From an uncultured Clostridia bacterium (lineage in GTDB: Bacteria; Bacillota; Clostridia; Christensenellales; DTU072): 64,000 bases of DNA. This document shows, piece by piece, positions 27,548 through 35,650 of this stretch. The first letter of the stretch is position 1, and every line of letters starts with the position of its first letter. The notes under the pieces were generated by a model. The model saw only the letters and a list, made by a program, of their open reading frames with translations, had not been told where the DNA came from and ran no database searches. The stretch is from the NCBI GenBank assembly GCA_946621465.1, contig CAMOOO010000005.1, positions 62,001 to 126,000 on the forward strand, given 5' to 3'. Made by a program: the position numbers and the translations under genes.

Positions 27548-28369
27548 TTATGCACTCCTTTTAAAGGAACTGATATCCAGGTCTGCGCGCTTCAGATTGT
27601 TCTCATGAAAATACGCAATGAACCAAAAAACGTGAGCGAATATCATTGCCAAAGCGTTGGTCAGCGCGCTGATGATAAAGGCGATCAGCGGCGTCGTAAG
27701 ATAAAAAGCGATCACTGCTGAAGCAAGTTCCATGGCAACGATGATGAGATAGAAAACAAAGAAACTTTTTTGTGCGTGTTTGACCGACAAAAAAGAGGAA
27801 CGCAAAGCGTTGAGCGGAGATTGCCCGGTTATGACCATGGTAGGTAGCCAGGTCGATAAAGAGGAGACGATGTAAACGAGGAGTAAACATAGCGCCGCAA
27901 AGGTAATCGCCGACACGATAATGGCGGCAATCGGTACCAATATGGCATTCCAGAGCGAGTCCATCAGTATGAAGAACGAGTAATGAACGATCAACGCTAC
28001 TACGATCGACGCCGTCCGGACAAGGCAGGGGAAAAAGTCATTATTGATTGCGCTGAAAAAATTGGGCAGTCCAAGCTGTCCTATTCGCATGTGATAGGTG
28101 AGGGTGGAACTGATAAAGGCGGACGAAAGGGCGCAAAGAAGGAACCCCACGACCAGTACGACCAAAATATGCCAGTGATGAAAATAGGTGATCCACAGCC
28201 GTCCGAAAGAAATCGCTTCCGTCTGTTTAATGATGCCAAACAACCGAAAAACAGGCAAAGCATAGGCAAAAAGGATGGCAGGCACGATAGCAAACAGCAA
28301 AAAAATGAAACATTTTTTTATGCTCTGACGGGTAAAAAGATATTTAAGAACGGATGCAAAATATTTCAC
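27548..28369 (-). CDS. Polytopic membrane protein, unknown
   Basis: A 273-aa protein if started at the GTG at 28369 (VKYFASVLKYLF). The reading frame stays open for 210 bp further upstream, but that extension lies across the promoter at 28377-28405 and has no membrane-protein character, so the GTG is preferred. It has about six hydrophobic helices, an amphipathic start with Lys/Arg, and no known domain. It ends 2 bp before the next gene begins and probably forms an operon with it. Confidence 0.6.
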   Translation of the reverse strand: MKYFASVLKYLFTRQSIKKCFIFLLFAIVPAILFAYALPVFRLFGIIKQTEAISFGRLWITYFHHWHILVVLVVGFLLCALSSAFISSTLTYHMRIGQLGLPNFFSAINNDFFPCLVRTASIVVALIVHYSFFILMDSLWNAILVPIAAIIVSAITFAALCLLLVYIVSSLSTWLPTMVITGQSPLNALRSSFLSVKHAQKSFFVFYLIIVAMELASAVIAFYLTTPLIAFIISALTNALAMIFAHVFWFIAYFHENNLKRADLDISSFKRSA

Positions 28370-28376
28370 AAATATA

Positions 28377-28405
28377 AGTATATCAAAATATAGACAATTT
28401 TGCAA
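28377..28405 (-). promoter_or_regulatory. Leaderless-type promoter of membrane-protein pair
   Basis: On the minus strand TTGCAA (28405-28400), a 17-bp spacer and TATACT (28382-28377), then 7 nt to the GTG at 28369. No ribosome-binding sequence lies between. Transcription should begin at about the start codon. Confidence 0.7.
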
Positions 28406-28457
28406 GCGGTACGGACGGGAGTAAAAGACATTTTTTTCGGTAAGTATCCGTTCGGCT

Positions 28458-29306
28458 TTATACCGGATTGATACGGAATAAAAACACCCTTCCGCGCACG
28501 TCGGCGCAATAGAAATTTCCGTTATAAAAAACCAAGCTCTCCGGCTCGCTCGTAAAGCGGTGTCTGGGCAATTGAACACAGGCGGAAAAACACTTTTTTT
28601 CCGGGTCGATAACGCGGAAAGAAGAGGACCCGTCGAACCCGTACGTCTGATAAATATTTCCGTCTACCACCAGTCCCCCTTGCGTTGCGGTGACGCTGGG
28701 TAATAGAAAACTGTCTAATCCGTCTCCGCTTAGTTCAACAATCGGATCGTTAATGACAGGAAGAGGAAACCGTGTGACTTTTATAAAGTTATTTTTGGAC
28801 TTGTTGTAGGAATTTTGGGTATAGCCCATGACGTAAAGAAAGCCGTTTTCGCCGTCGACCATGCAGTTGGGATAATATACGCCAGCCTTGCGCGGATCGG
28901 GATAGACGATGGTCTGCACCTTTGTTAAAGAAAACTCTTCTCCCTTTCTCTCCACCCGAAAAACGAGGGCGCAGTGGGCGTCGATATTCTCCATACTGAC
29001 GTACAGAAGGGGGAATTCTTCCTCTCCCTTTTTGCCGAAATTCGCGTTATTGCAATGATAGAGAGGATTGGATTTCAGATCAATTACGGACAAAAGAGCG
29101 CGTTTTTCCAAGTCGTAAACGCCCACGTTTCCCATATGGTCGGAGAACTGAAAAAGATATTTCCCATAGCAAGCCGCACCCTGGTAAGAAGTGGGCGTTT
29201 TATGGGTGAGCGAAAAGATTTTTTCCGCGGAAAATGATAGTCTCTTCGTATCGTCCGGGCGGGAGAAAAGACGGGTCAAAAAACGGAAGAAAGGGGGCAA
29301 ATTCAT
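28458..29306 (-). CDS. Beta-propeller-like protein, unknown function
   Basis: A 282-aa protein without a clear signal peptide, although the N-terminus is basic and hydrophobic (NLPPFFRFLTRLFSR). The body reads as repeated four-strand blades: YGKYLFQFSDHMGNVGVYDL, LYVSMENIDAHCALVFRV, GFLYVMGYTQNS, NIYQTYGFDGSSSFRVIDP and NFYCADVRGRVFLFRI. This suggests a six-bladed TolB-like or similar propeller. No catalytic motif is seen. It begins 2 bp after the mgtC stop and is therefore probably co-transcribed with it. Confidence 0.6.
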   Translation of the reverse strand: MNLPPFFRFLTRLFSRPDDTKRLSFSAEKIFSLTHKTPTSYQGAACYGKYLFQFSDHMGNVGVYDLEKRALLSVIDLKSNPLYHCNNANFGKKGEEEFPLLYVSMENIDAHCALVFRVERKGEEFSLTKVQTIVYPDPRKAGVYYPNCMVDGENGFLYVMGYTQNSYNKSKNNFIKVTRFPLPVINDPIVELSGDGLDSFLLPSVTATQGGLVVDGNIYQTYGFDGSSSFRVIDPEKKCFSACVQLPRHRFTSEPESLVFYNGNFYCADVRGRVFLFRINPV

Positions 29307-29308
29307 AT

Positions 29309-30043
29309 TTACATTTCTTCGTTTTGTTCGATTGACTTAATGAAAGCATTATCAGCCATGATGTTGTACAGGTCCGTTGCCGTCAGCTGTTTTAGGGTGG
29401 CTAACTCAATGTCGGCGACAAAACCGCTTTCCGTATGGGTGGTTTTAAACTGTAAAAACTTCTTTACGTCGAAGATATTTTTGATTTTTTCGATGGTTTC
29501 ACTGCCCTCTATGTACGCCGATATACGCAGGATGATGTGCGTGTTTTCTCTGAATAAGCGGAGAGGACGGTGCAGGATGACCTGAATGAGAACGAGAACG
29601 GCGGTGGATACGACGCCGGTAATGAGCATACCGGCTCCGATCGCCATACCGATACCGGCTGTCGCCCAGATACCGGCAGCAGTTGTAAGTCCGTGCAGGA
29701 TGTCACGACGAACGAAGATGATGCCTGCGCCAAGGAAACCGATACCGCTTACCACTTGAGCGGCTATACGCGCCGGGTCCGCGCCACGGGTTCCGGCGGC
29801 GACGCTAGAAGGGTCCGTTGACGCGCCGAACAGGTCGGTAAATGCATACTTGGAAACGATGATCATCAGTGCCGCAGCCATACAGACGATGGCGTGAGTA
29901 CGAATACCGGCTTCTTTGGAACGGGTCTTCCTTTCAAAACCGATAATAAATCCGCACACGGCGGCGATAATGATGCGTACGATCCAGGAAAGAACGTTAT
30001 CATTCCAGTCCAGAACGTCGAAATTGACCCCGCAAATCAGCAT
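29309..30043 (-). CDS. MgtC/SapB family membrane protein
   Basis: A 244-aa protein from the ATG at 30043, chosen because GAGGTGA lies just upstream. A GTG three codons earlier would overlap that site. The MgtC domain (about 20-150) has the family signatures FIIGFERKTRSKEAGIRTH and GIGFLGAGIIFVRRD, with four to five helices. The C-terminal cytosolic part (about 165-244) is an ACT-like domain as in other members. The family has been tied to low-magnesium growth and to membrane-potential or ATP-synthase control. The actual role in gut Clostridia is unknown. The leader is only about 28 nt, too short for a magnesium riboswitch. Confidence 0.92.
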   Translation of the reverse strand: MLICGVNFDVLDWNDNVLSWIVRIIIAAVCGFIIGFERKTRSKEAGIRTHAIVCMAAALMIIVSKYAFTDLFGASTDPSSVAAGTRGADPARIAAQVVSGIGFLGAGIIFVRRDILHGLTTAAGIWATAGIGMAIGAGMLITGVVSTAVLVLIQVILHRPLRLFRENTHIILRISAYIEGSETIEKIKNIFDVKKFLQFKTTHTESGFVADIELATLKQLTATDLYNIMADNAFIKSIEQNEEM

Positions 30044-30077
30044 AGTACTCACCTCGAATAATTATGTATAATATTCT

Positions 30078-30105
30078 ATTATACTTTGTTTTGTCCATTT
30101 GTCAA
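30078..30105 (-). promoter_or_regulatory. Promoter of mgtC-type operon
   Basis: On the minus strand TTGACA (30105-30100), a 16-bp spacer and TATAAT (30083-30078), giving a leader of about 28 nt that includes GAGGTGA. It is divergent from the serC promoter about 85 bp away. Confidence 0.85.
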
Positions 30106-30188
30106 TAGGTACGGCTTTATTATATCCGCCATAAAGGTAAAAGAGGATAAAAAATATTTATTTTTTTACGTCACGAAGCTCACATTGT

Positions 30189-30217
30189 TTGACTTGACGG
30201 GGGAATTTTGGTATACT
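30189..30217 (+). promoter_or_regulatory. Promoter of serC-serA-rdgB operon
   Basis: TTGACT (30189-30194), 17-bp spacer, TATACT (30212-30217). The leader is about 50 nt with AAGGAG at 30253-30258, rather far (14 nt) from the ATG at 30273. Confidence 0.85.
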
Positions 30218-30272
30218 GTCAAATTGATAAATAATCGACAGTTTATGCCGAAAAGGAGATACGGTTTTTATT

Positions 30273-31358
30273 ATGAGAGTTTACAATTTCAGTGCAGGAC
30301 CTTCCATGTTGCCGGAAGAAGCCAAGCTCGAGGCACAAAGAGAATTTCTCGATTGCAGAGGAAGCGGAATGAGCATCACGGAGATGTCTCACCGCAGTAA
30401 ATGGTTCGACGAGATTCACAACGAGGCGCTCGCAGATCTACGCGAATTGATGAAGATCGACGACAGCTATTACGTTCTTTTTGTTCAGGGCGGTGCTTCG
30501 CAACAGTTCGAGGCCGTTCCGCTGAACTTGCTCACCGAGAAAAACGGCAAAAAGGCAGATTATATCGTCACCGGTAACTTTGCTAACAAAGCCTACAAAG
30601 AAGCCACCAAATACGGCGATATCGCCTGTGTTGCGTCCAGCAAAGAAGCGACGTACACCTACATCCCCGACGTTGACAAGATCGCGTACAGAGAGGGGAC
30701 CGATTACGTCCATATCACCACCAACAATACCATCTTCGGTACCCATTACACCAAATACCCGAAAGTCAACAACCTGGTGTGCGATATGAGTAGTAATATC
30801 CTGGGCGAAGTCATCGACGTCAACAGATTTAATCTCATCTACGCCGGCGCGCAAAAGAATATCGCTCCGGCAGGTCTTACTGTCGTCATCGTCAAAAAAG
30901 ACCTCGTCGATAACGGCACGCCCCTGCCGTTCTGCCCGACCATGCTTAAATATAAAACGCAGTCGGACAACAACAGCTTATATAATACTCCGCCCTGTTT
31001 TGCTATCTACATGGCAGGATTGACCTTTAAGTGGCTCAAAAAATTCGGCGGCGTAGAGGCTATCGAAAAACAAAACGTCTACAAAGCCGGACTTTTGTAC
31101 GACTTCATCGACAACTCCACCCTCTACAAAAACAACGTCAACAAAGCCGACCGTTCCATTATGAACGTGCCATTTGTCACCGGTAGCGAGGAATTGGACG
31201 CGAAGTTCGTCAAAGAAGCCGCTCAAAACGGTCTTGTCTCCATAAAAGGCCACCGTCTCGTCGGCGGTATGCGCGCCAGCATCTACAACGCCATGCCGGT
31301 TGAAGGGGTCAAAACGCTCATCGAATTCATGAAGAAATTCGAAATGGAAAATAAATAA
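30273..31358 (+). CDS. serC: Phosphoserine aminotransferase
   Basis: A 361-aa PLP enzyme converting 3-phosphohydroxypyruvate and glutamate to phosphoserine and 2-oxoglutarate in serine synthesis. The N-terminus YNFSAGPSMLPEE and the block FVQGGASQQFEAVP are the family's opening signatures. The PLP lysine lies in YAGAQKNIAPAG (about 190-201), and the C-terminus has SIKGHRLVGGMRASIYNAMP, as in SerC. Length is normal. It is followed 17 bp later by serA, the enzyme that makes its substrate. Confidence 0.96.
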   Translation: MRVYNFSAGPSMLPEEAKLEAQREFLDCRGSGMSITEMSHRSKWFDEIHNEALADLRELMKIDDSYYVLFVQGGASQQFEAVPLNLLTEKNGKKADYIVTGNFANKAYKEATKYGDIACVASSKEATYTYIPDVDKIAYREGTDYVHITTNNTIFGTHYTKYPKVNNLVCDMSSNILGEVIDVNRFNLIYAGAQKNIAPAGLTVVIVKKDLVDNGTPLPFCPTMLKYKTQSDNNSLYNTPPCFAIYMAGLTFKWLKKFGGVEAIEKQNVYKAGLLYDFIDNSTLYKNNVNKADRSIMNVPFVTGSEELDAKFVKEAAQNGLVSIKGHRLVGGMRASIYNAMPVEGVKTLIEFMKKFEMENK

Positions 31359-31375
31359 TCGTTAGAAGGTAAAAA

Positions 31376-32482
31376 ATGTACGACATCCTGAAACTAAATA
31401 AAATCAGTCCGGTAATCAAGGACGAATTCAGTGAAAAATATTCCTGCGTCGATGAATGCGCCGATCCGGATGGCATTCTCGTTCGCAGCGCCAAAATGGA
31501 CGAATACGAAGTAGGAAAGAAGCTCGTTGCCATCGCTCGTGCCGGCGCCGGAGTCAATAATATCCCCTGTGACAAAATGGCGGACAAAGGCGTCGTTGTT
31601 TTCAATACTCCCGGAGCCAACGCCAACGCGGTAAAAGAACTGGTGCTGTGCGCCATGCTCCTTGCTTCTCGTGATATCATTGGCGGAAACAAATGGGTCA
31701 ACACCCTCACCGGAGACGACGTTGCTAAGCAAGCGGAAAAGGGCAAAGGGAACTTTGCCGGAACGGAGATTTTCGGTAAAACCATCGGTATCATCGGGCT
31801 TGGCGCGATCGGCGTACTGGTTGCAAAGTCCTGCCTTGCGCTGGGACTGAAAGTACTCGGCTACGACCCTTATATGTCTGAAAAGAGCAAAGCCGCTCTT
31901 CCTTCGGAAGTGAAAATCTCTTCTCTTGATGAGATTTATACAAACAGCGACTTCATTACCATTCATGTTCCGCTCCTTGACAGTACCAAAAATATGATCA
32001 ATAAAGACTCTTTTGCAAAGATGAAAAAGGGCGTTATTATCCTTAATATGGCGCGCGGCGGCTTGGTCAATCTGACCGATCTGAAAGAGGCTATCGCCGG
32101 CGGAATCGTTCGTAAATACGTTATCGACTTCCCCGAAGAAGCCGTCCTCAACTGCGATAACATCATCGTCTTCCCCCACCTGGGAGCTTCGACGGAAGAA
32201 GCGGAAGACAACTGCGCCGTTATGGCGGCCCGTCAGCTCGTCGATTACATCGAGAACGGTAATATCGTCAACAGCGTCAACTATCCGAACCTGACCAAAG
32301 AACGCACTGGAAAGGTCCGCACCTGCGTCCTTTTCGACGCAGACAAAGAGGAAAAATTCTCCTTAGTAGACGCAGATAAAAAGATTGCCGTTCGCGGCAA
32401 ATACGGATATGCAATTTTCGATGCCGATAAAGAGATCGCATTCGACTGCGACTGCGGCATTAAAAAGATCCGCGTGCTGTAA
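31376..32482 (+). CDS. serA: D-3-phosphoglycerate dehydrogenase with shortened C-terminal domain
   Basis: A 368-aa NAD-dependent dehydrogenase for the first step of serine synthesis. ARAGAGVNNIP, the Rossmann turn IGIIGLGAIGVL, NMARGGLVNL and the catalytic FPHLGAST are all present. Clostridial homologues usually end in an ACT domain of about 70 residues. Here the end keeps the late strands (GKYGYAIFDADKEI and GIKKIRVL, matching G-D-Y-A-Y...V-x-V-R-V-I), but the first ligand-binding helix region is missing or replaced by FDADKEEKFSLVDADKKI. The catalytic part looks intact. Serine feedback control may be lost. It follows serC closely and precedes rdgB by 5 bp. Confidence 0.92.
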   Translation: MYDILKLNKISPVIKDEFSEKYSCVDECADPDGILVRSAKMDEYEVGKKLVAIARAGAGVNNIPCDKMADKGVVVFNTPGANANAVKELVLCAMLLASRDIIGGNKWVNTLTGDDVAKQAEKGKGNFAGTEIFGKTIGIIGLGAIGVLVAKSCLALGLKVLGYDPYMSEKSKAALPSEVKISSLDEIYTNSDFITIHVPLLDSTKNMINKDSFAKMKKGVIILNMARGGLVNLTDLKEAIAGGIVRKYVIDFPEEAVLNCDNIIVFPHLGASTEEAEDNCAVMAARQLVDYIENGNIVNSVNYPNLTKERTGKVRTCVLFDADKEEKFSLVDADKKIAVRGKYGYAIFDADKEIAFDCDCGIKKIRVL

Positions 32483-32487
32483 TAATT

Positions 32488-33063
32488 ATGAATCTGATCC
32501 TCGCGACAAACAATAAACACAAAGTCAGAGAGATCAAAGAAATACTCGGAGAGCGTTTCTCCGACATTCAGACAATGGCAGAGGCCGGACTTGATATAGA
32601 AGTGGAGGAAACGGGTAAAACGTTTGCCGAAAACGCTTATCTGAAAGCCTCTACCATTTGTAAAATGACTGGTAAGGCGGCGCTTGCCGACGACAGCGGT
32701 CTGGAAGTGGAAGCCCTTGGCGGCGCTCCCGGCGTCTATTCCGCTCGCTATGCCGGTGGACACAGCGACGAACAAAATATCGCCAAATTACTTGGCGTTA
32801 TGGCGGACGAACAAAACAGAAACGCCTCGTTTACCACCGTACTATGCCTTTGTTTCCCCGATGGAAAGACCATCTACGCAGAGGGAAAGACCTACGGGCG
32901 CATCTTGACGGAGAAGTCCGGCGCTAACGGATTCGGTTACGATCCCGTCTTTTATAGCAACGACCTCAATAAATCATTCGGAGATGCGTCGGAAGAAGAA
33001 AAGAATTCCGTCAGCCATCGCGCCAGAGCGCTCAAGGAGCTGCTTAAACATTTTTCTTTCTGA
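32488..33063 (+). CDS. rdgB: XTP/dITP pyrophosphatase
   Basis: A 191-aa Ham1/RdgB enzyme that hydrolyses non-canonical purine triphosphates (dITP, XTP) and keeps them out of DNA. The opening LILATNNKHKVREIKEIL, the middle ALADDSGLEVEALGGAPGVY and the end block GFGYDPVFY followed by VSHRARALKEL are complete. Length is typical. It is 5 bp after serA and 5 bp before the DUF2156-GNAT gene, so part of the ser operon. Confidence 0.95.
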   Translation: MNLILATNNKHKVREIKEILGERFSDIQTMAEAGLDIEVEETGKTFAENAYLKASTICKMTGKAALADDSGLEVEALGGAPGVYSARYAGGHSDEQNIAKLLGVMADEQNRNASFTTVLCLCFPDGKTIYAEGKTYGRILTEKSGANGFGYDPVFYSNDLNKSFGDASEEEKNSVSHRARALKELLKHFSF

Positions 33064-33068
33064 TTACT

Positions 33069-34460
33069 ATGTTGGAATTTTTACCGCTTACTTACGAAAA
33101 CCTGCCGCGCCTTACTGCATTGACGGAAAAGTGCGATTATCGTATCTGCGGTTATGCCCCCACCTGCAAAATAATGTGGGGGGATTTTTATAATTCAGAG
33201 TACGCAATAAGTTGCGATTGTTTGATCTATAAAAACACGATTTTCGATAAAATCATATTTAACTATCCCATTCCGTTCGGACCGGATGCGGACGAAAGAG
33301 CGGCGCTTTCGGCAATAGAAAACTACTGCGTAGAAAAGTATATCCCCCTCGTTTTTATGGATATTCCGCAGGAAAAAATGTCGATCATGTGCGAGAGATA
33401 TTCCTTCATGGAAATCGGCGACGACCGCAATTATAACGACTATTTATATTTAGCTGAAGACTTCCGCGCCTTTTCCGGAAAGAAATTTTCTGGGCAAAGA
33501 AATCATATTCATAAGTTTTTGCAAAGCTATCCGAACGCGCAGTTCCGTTCTTTTACTTCCGAGGATAAGTCCCTTATTAAAGAATTTTTGAATGAGTATT
33601 TAATAGGCTCAGAATCCATGGAAAAAAATCGAGAGACGGGATTATCTGAAAAACTGTTACTGTCTTTGCCGCTTGAAAAGTACCGCACAGGCGGATACGT
33701 CCTTAACGGAAAGGTGATTTCTTTTACCTTCGGTTCGCGCATGGGCGATACTTTGTTTGTCCATATCGAGAAAGGTTTGAAAGAGTACGAAGGTGTCTAC
33801 ACGGCTACGGCAAACGCGTTTGCCAAAGCGAATGGAGACGCCGATTTTATTAACAGAGAGGACGATTCCGGTGCGAGGGGCTTACGAATATCCAAGACCC
33901 AGTATCATCCCGTGAGACTGGTAAAAAAATTCTTTATAACGGTGCGGAACGAGTGGCAAAAAATAAGACGCTTCCCTACCATCAAAACGGAGAGGCTGGT
34001 TTTGGACGGTATAAAGAAAGGGGACGCCCGGGCGTACTACGATATCTGCGTTGACGACGAAAGGAATATCTACTGGGGGTACGACTACAAAAAGGACCTT
34101 AAAGGCGACCTATATCCGGAGTACTTTTTCGACGTGCAGAAGGCAGACCTCAAAAATAAAATGTGTTTTTCCTTTGCCATCCGTTTGGATGGAAAGATGA
34201 TCGGCGAAGGAGTTTTATACCGTTTCACCGGAACAGGACAGGCGGAAGCCGGTATCCGTATCGGGCGAGAATATGCCGGAAAGGGATACGGAAAAGAGGC
34301 TTTTTACGCCATGGTAGAGTGGGCGTTGTACCGTCTGGGGTTGAAAAAAGTGGTCTCCAAATGTTATCATGAGAACAATGCAAGCTATAAAATGCTCTCC
34401 GAACGGATGAAGATTACCGGCAAGGACCGGACGTTTACCTATTTTGAGAAAACGGTTTGA
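33069..34460 (+). CDS. DUF2156 - GNAT acetyltransferase fusion
   Basis: A 463-aa protein with two parts. Residues 1-290 match DUF2156, a double-GNAT fold related to the catalytic part of lysyl-phosphatidylglycerol synthase (MprF), with RNHIHKFLQSYPNAQFRSF, EYLIGSESMEKNRETGLSEK and ADFINREDDSGARGLRISK. Residues about 300-463 form a RimJ/RimL-type GNAT domain (TERLVLDGIKKGDARAYYDI), with the acetyl-CoA loop GREYAGKGYGKEAF. DUF2156 members without the MprF flippase are thought to be aminoacyl-tRNA-dependent transferases, but the substrate is unknown. No membrane segment is visible. It lies between rdgB and a nucleotidase with gaps of 3-5 bp. Confidence 0.8.
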   Translation: MLEFLPLTYENLPRLTALTEKCDYRICGYAPTCKIMWGDFYNSEYAISCDCLIYKNTIFDKIIFNYPIPFGPDADERAALSAIENYCVEKYIPLVFMDIPQEKMSIMCERYSFMEIGDDRNYNDYLYLAEDFRAFSGKKFSGQRNHIHKFLQSYPNAQFRSFTSEDKSLIKEFLNEYLIGSESMEKNRETGLSEKLLLSLPLEKYRTGGYVLNGKVISFTFGSRMGDTLFVHIEKGLKEYEGVYTATANAFAKANGDADFINREDDSGARGLRISKTQYHPVRLVKKFFITVRNEWQKIRRFPTIKTERLVLDGIKKGDARAYYDICVDDERNIYWGYDYKKDLKGDLYPEYFFDVQKADLKNKMCFSFAIRLDGKMIGEGVLYRFTGTGQAEAGIRIGREYAGKGYGKEAFYAMVEWALYRLGLKKVVSKCYHENNASYKMLSERMKITGKDRTFTYFEKTV

Positions 34461-34463
34461 GTA

Positions 34464-35135
34464 ATGTATAACAATATATTTTTAGATCTGGACGACACCA
34501 TCCTCGATTTTAAAAAAGGGCAGCACGACGCTCTGTTTTCCGCTTGCGGCGAGTTTGGATTGGAGATAACGGAATCCGATTACCTCGTATACGACCGTAT
34601 CAATAAAACTTCCTGGAAAAGGTATGAAAGAAAGGAAGTGGAAAAATCTACGATGCTCGTAGAACGTTTTTTGGAGTTTCTGCGATATAAAAACGCTACG
34701 GGCGATGCGGCAACGCTAAACGGATACTATGCAAAATACCTTTCCATGCAGGGGTCGTTTGTTCCCGGCGCTGAAGAAGGGGTCAGGTATCTGAAAACAA
34801 AGTATCGTCTCAGTTTAATTACAAACGGCAACTCCACCACCCAAAGAGGTAGACTGAAAGTTGCCGGACTGGAGAACTTTTTTAATAACGTTTTTATCTC
34901 GGACGAAGTCGGTTTTCGTAAGCCGGACAGGGAGTTTTTTGAATACGCTCTATGCATTTCCGGCGCGGAAAAAGAGTCCACGCTTGTTATCGGCGACAGT
35001 CCTTCGTCCGATATTTTGGGCGCCAATAACGCCGGATTGGACGCGTGGTTTTTTGATCCGCGCGCCGATAAATTCTGCACTTATCCTCATAAAAAGAGAT
35101 TGTTTACTTGGTCAGAAATTTGTGCTAATCTGTAG
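34464..35135 (+). CDS. yjjG: HAD-family pyrimidine 5'-nucleotidase, YjjG type
   Basis: A 223-aa HAD phosphatase. Motif I FLDLDDTILDFKKGQ, motif II LITNGNSTTQRGRL, motif III FRKPDREFFE and motif IV VIGDSPSSDILGANNAG are all present. Length, the G-Q-H-D-A-L cap start and N-G-x-x-x-x-Q-x-x-R-L fit the YjjG subgroup, which dephosphorylates non-canonical pyrimidine nucleotides. Together with rdgB this gives the operon two nucleotide house-cleaning enzymes. It ends 12 bp from the convergent MazF stop. Confidence 0.88.
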   Translation: MYNNIFLDLDDTILDFKKGQHDALFSACGEFGLEITESDYLVYDRINKTSWKRYERKEVEKSTMLVERFLEFLRYKNATGDAATLNGYYAKYLSMQGSFVPGAEEGVRYLKTKYRLSLITNGNSTTQRGRLKVAGLENFFNNVFISDEVGFRKPDREFFEYALCISGAEKESTLVIGDSPSSDILGANNAGLDAWFFDPRADKFCTYPHKKRLFTWSEICANL

Positions 35136-35147
35136 CTATAGATACAT

Positions 35148-35489
35148 TTAACTGAAAAATCCCAGACTTATCAGTAAAGCATTATTGACTTTTTCCATGG
35201 CGTTTTTATCGAGTATACCTATTCTTTCTTTTAAACGTGTTTTGTCCAGCGTCCGCAGTTGTTCGGTCAGTATGACGCTGTCTTTCGGCAGTCCGCAAGT
35301 TGTGTCCAGCCGAATATGCGTTGGCAAGTTTGTCTTTCCCAGTTGGGAGGTCACCGCCGCGGCAATGATGGTGGGAGAATAGCGATTTCCGATATCGTTT
35401 TGGATTATCAAAACAGGTCGAACGCCACCTTGTTCGCTGCCGACGACCGGGCTTAGGTCGGCATAATACAATTCGCCCCTTTTTATCAT
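35148..35489 (-). CDS. ndoA: MazF/NdoA-type endoribonuclease without visible antitoxin
   Basis: A 113-aa PemK/MazF toxin that cuts RNA at short sequences. It begins [20 protein letters not shown], then [11 protein letters not shown] and later [16 protein letters not shown], the standard NdoA pattern. In B. subtilis and relatives the antitoxin gene (ndoAI) lies directly upstream. Here the upstream 100 bp on the minus strand holds only a promoter-like TATAAT (35515-35510) and GGAG 5 nt before the ATG, with no antitoxin ORF. The weak -35 (TTTTCA) suggests low expression. The antitoxin may be elsewhere in the genome. Confidence 0.9.
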   Translation of the reverse strand: MIKRGELYYADLSPVVGSEQGGVRPVLIIQNDIGNRYSPTIIAAAVTSQLGKTNLPTHIRLDTTCGLPKDSVILTEQLRTLDKTRLKERIGILDKNAMEKVNNALLISLGFFS

Positions 35490-35590
35490 TGCTCCTCACT
35501 TATTGTCCTATTATATCCTATGAAACCGCTTTTGAAAATGGTTCACACTCTTGTTATTGACCGAATATGTAAACTTAAACCCAAAAATAT

Positions 35591-35619
35591 TTGCAAAAAA
35601 GTCGGAATTGTGTTATATT
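35591..35619 (+). promoter_or_regulatory. Promoter of metG-tatD
   Basis: TTGCAA (35591-35596), 17-bp spacer, TATATT (35614-35619), then a leader of about 25 nt with GGGAG before the ATG at 35651. No T-box element fits in this leader. Confidence 0.8.
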
Positions 35620-35650
35620 TTATTTCAATAGAAATAAGGGAGATACGCTC

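Noticed and set aside
28370..28579. Upstream extension of the 27548-28369 protein
   Set aside because: The extension covers a consensus-spaced promoter and its sequence is unlike the membrane protein that follows.
30189..30272. Serine riboswitch-like leader before serC
   Set aside because: The leader is about 50 nt, and no known aptamer core was seen.
35591..35650. Upstream extension of metG
   Set aside because: It includes the -35 and -10 boxes and lacks the MetRS start, which begins at 35651 after GGGAG.
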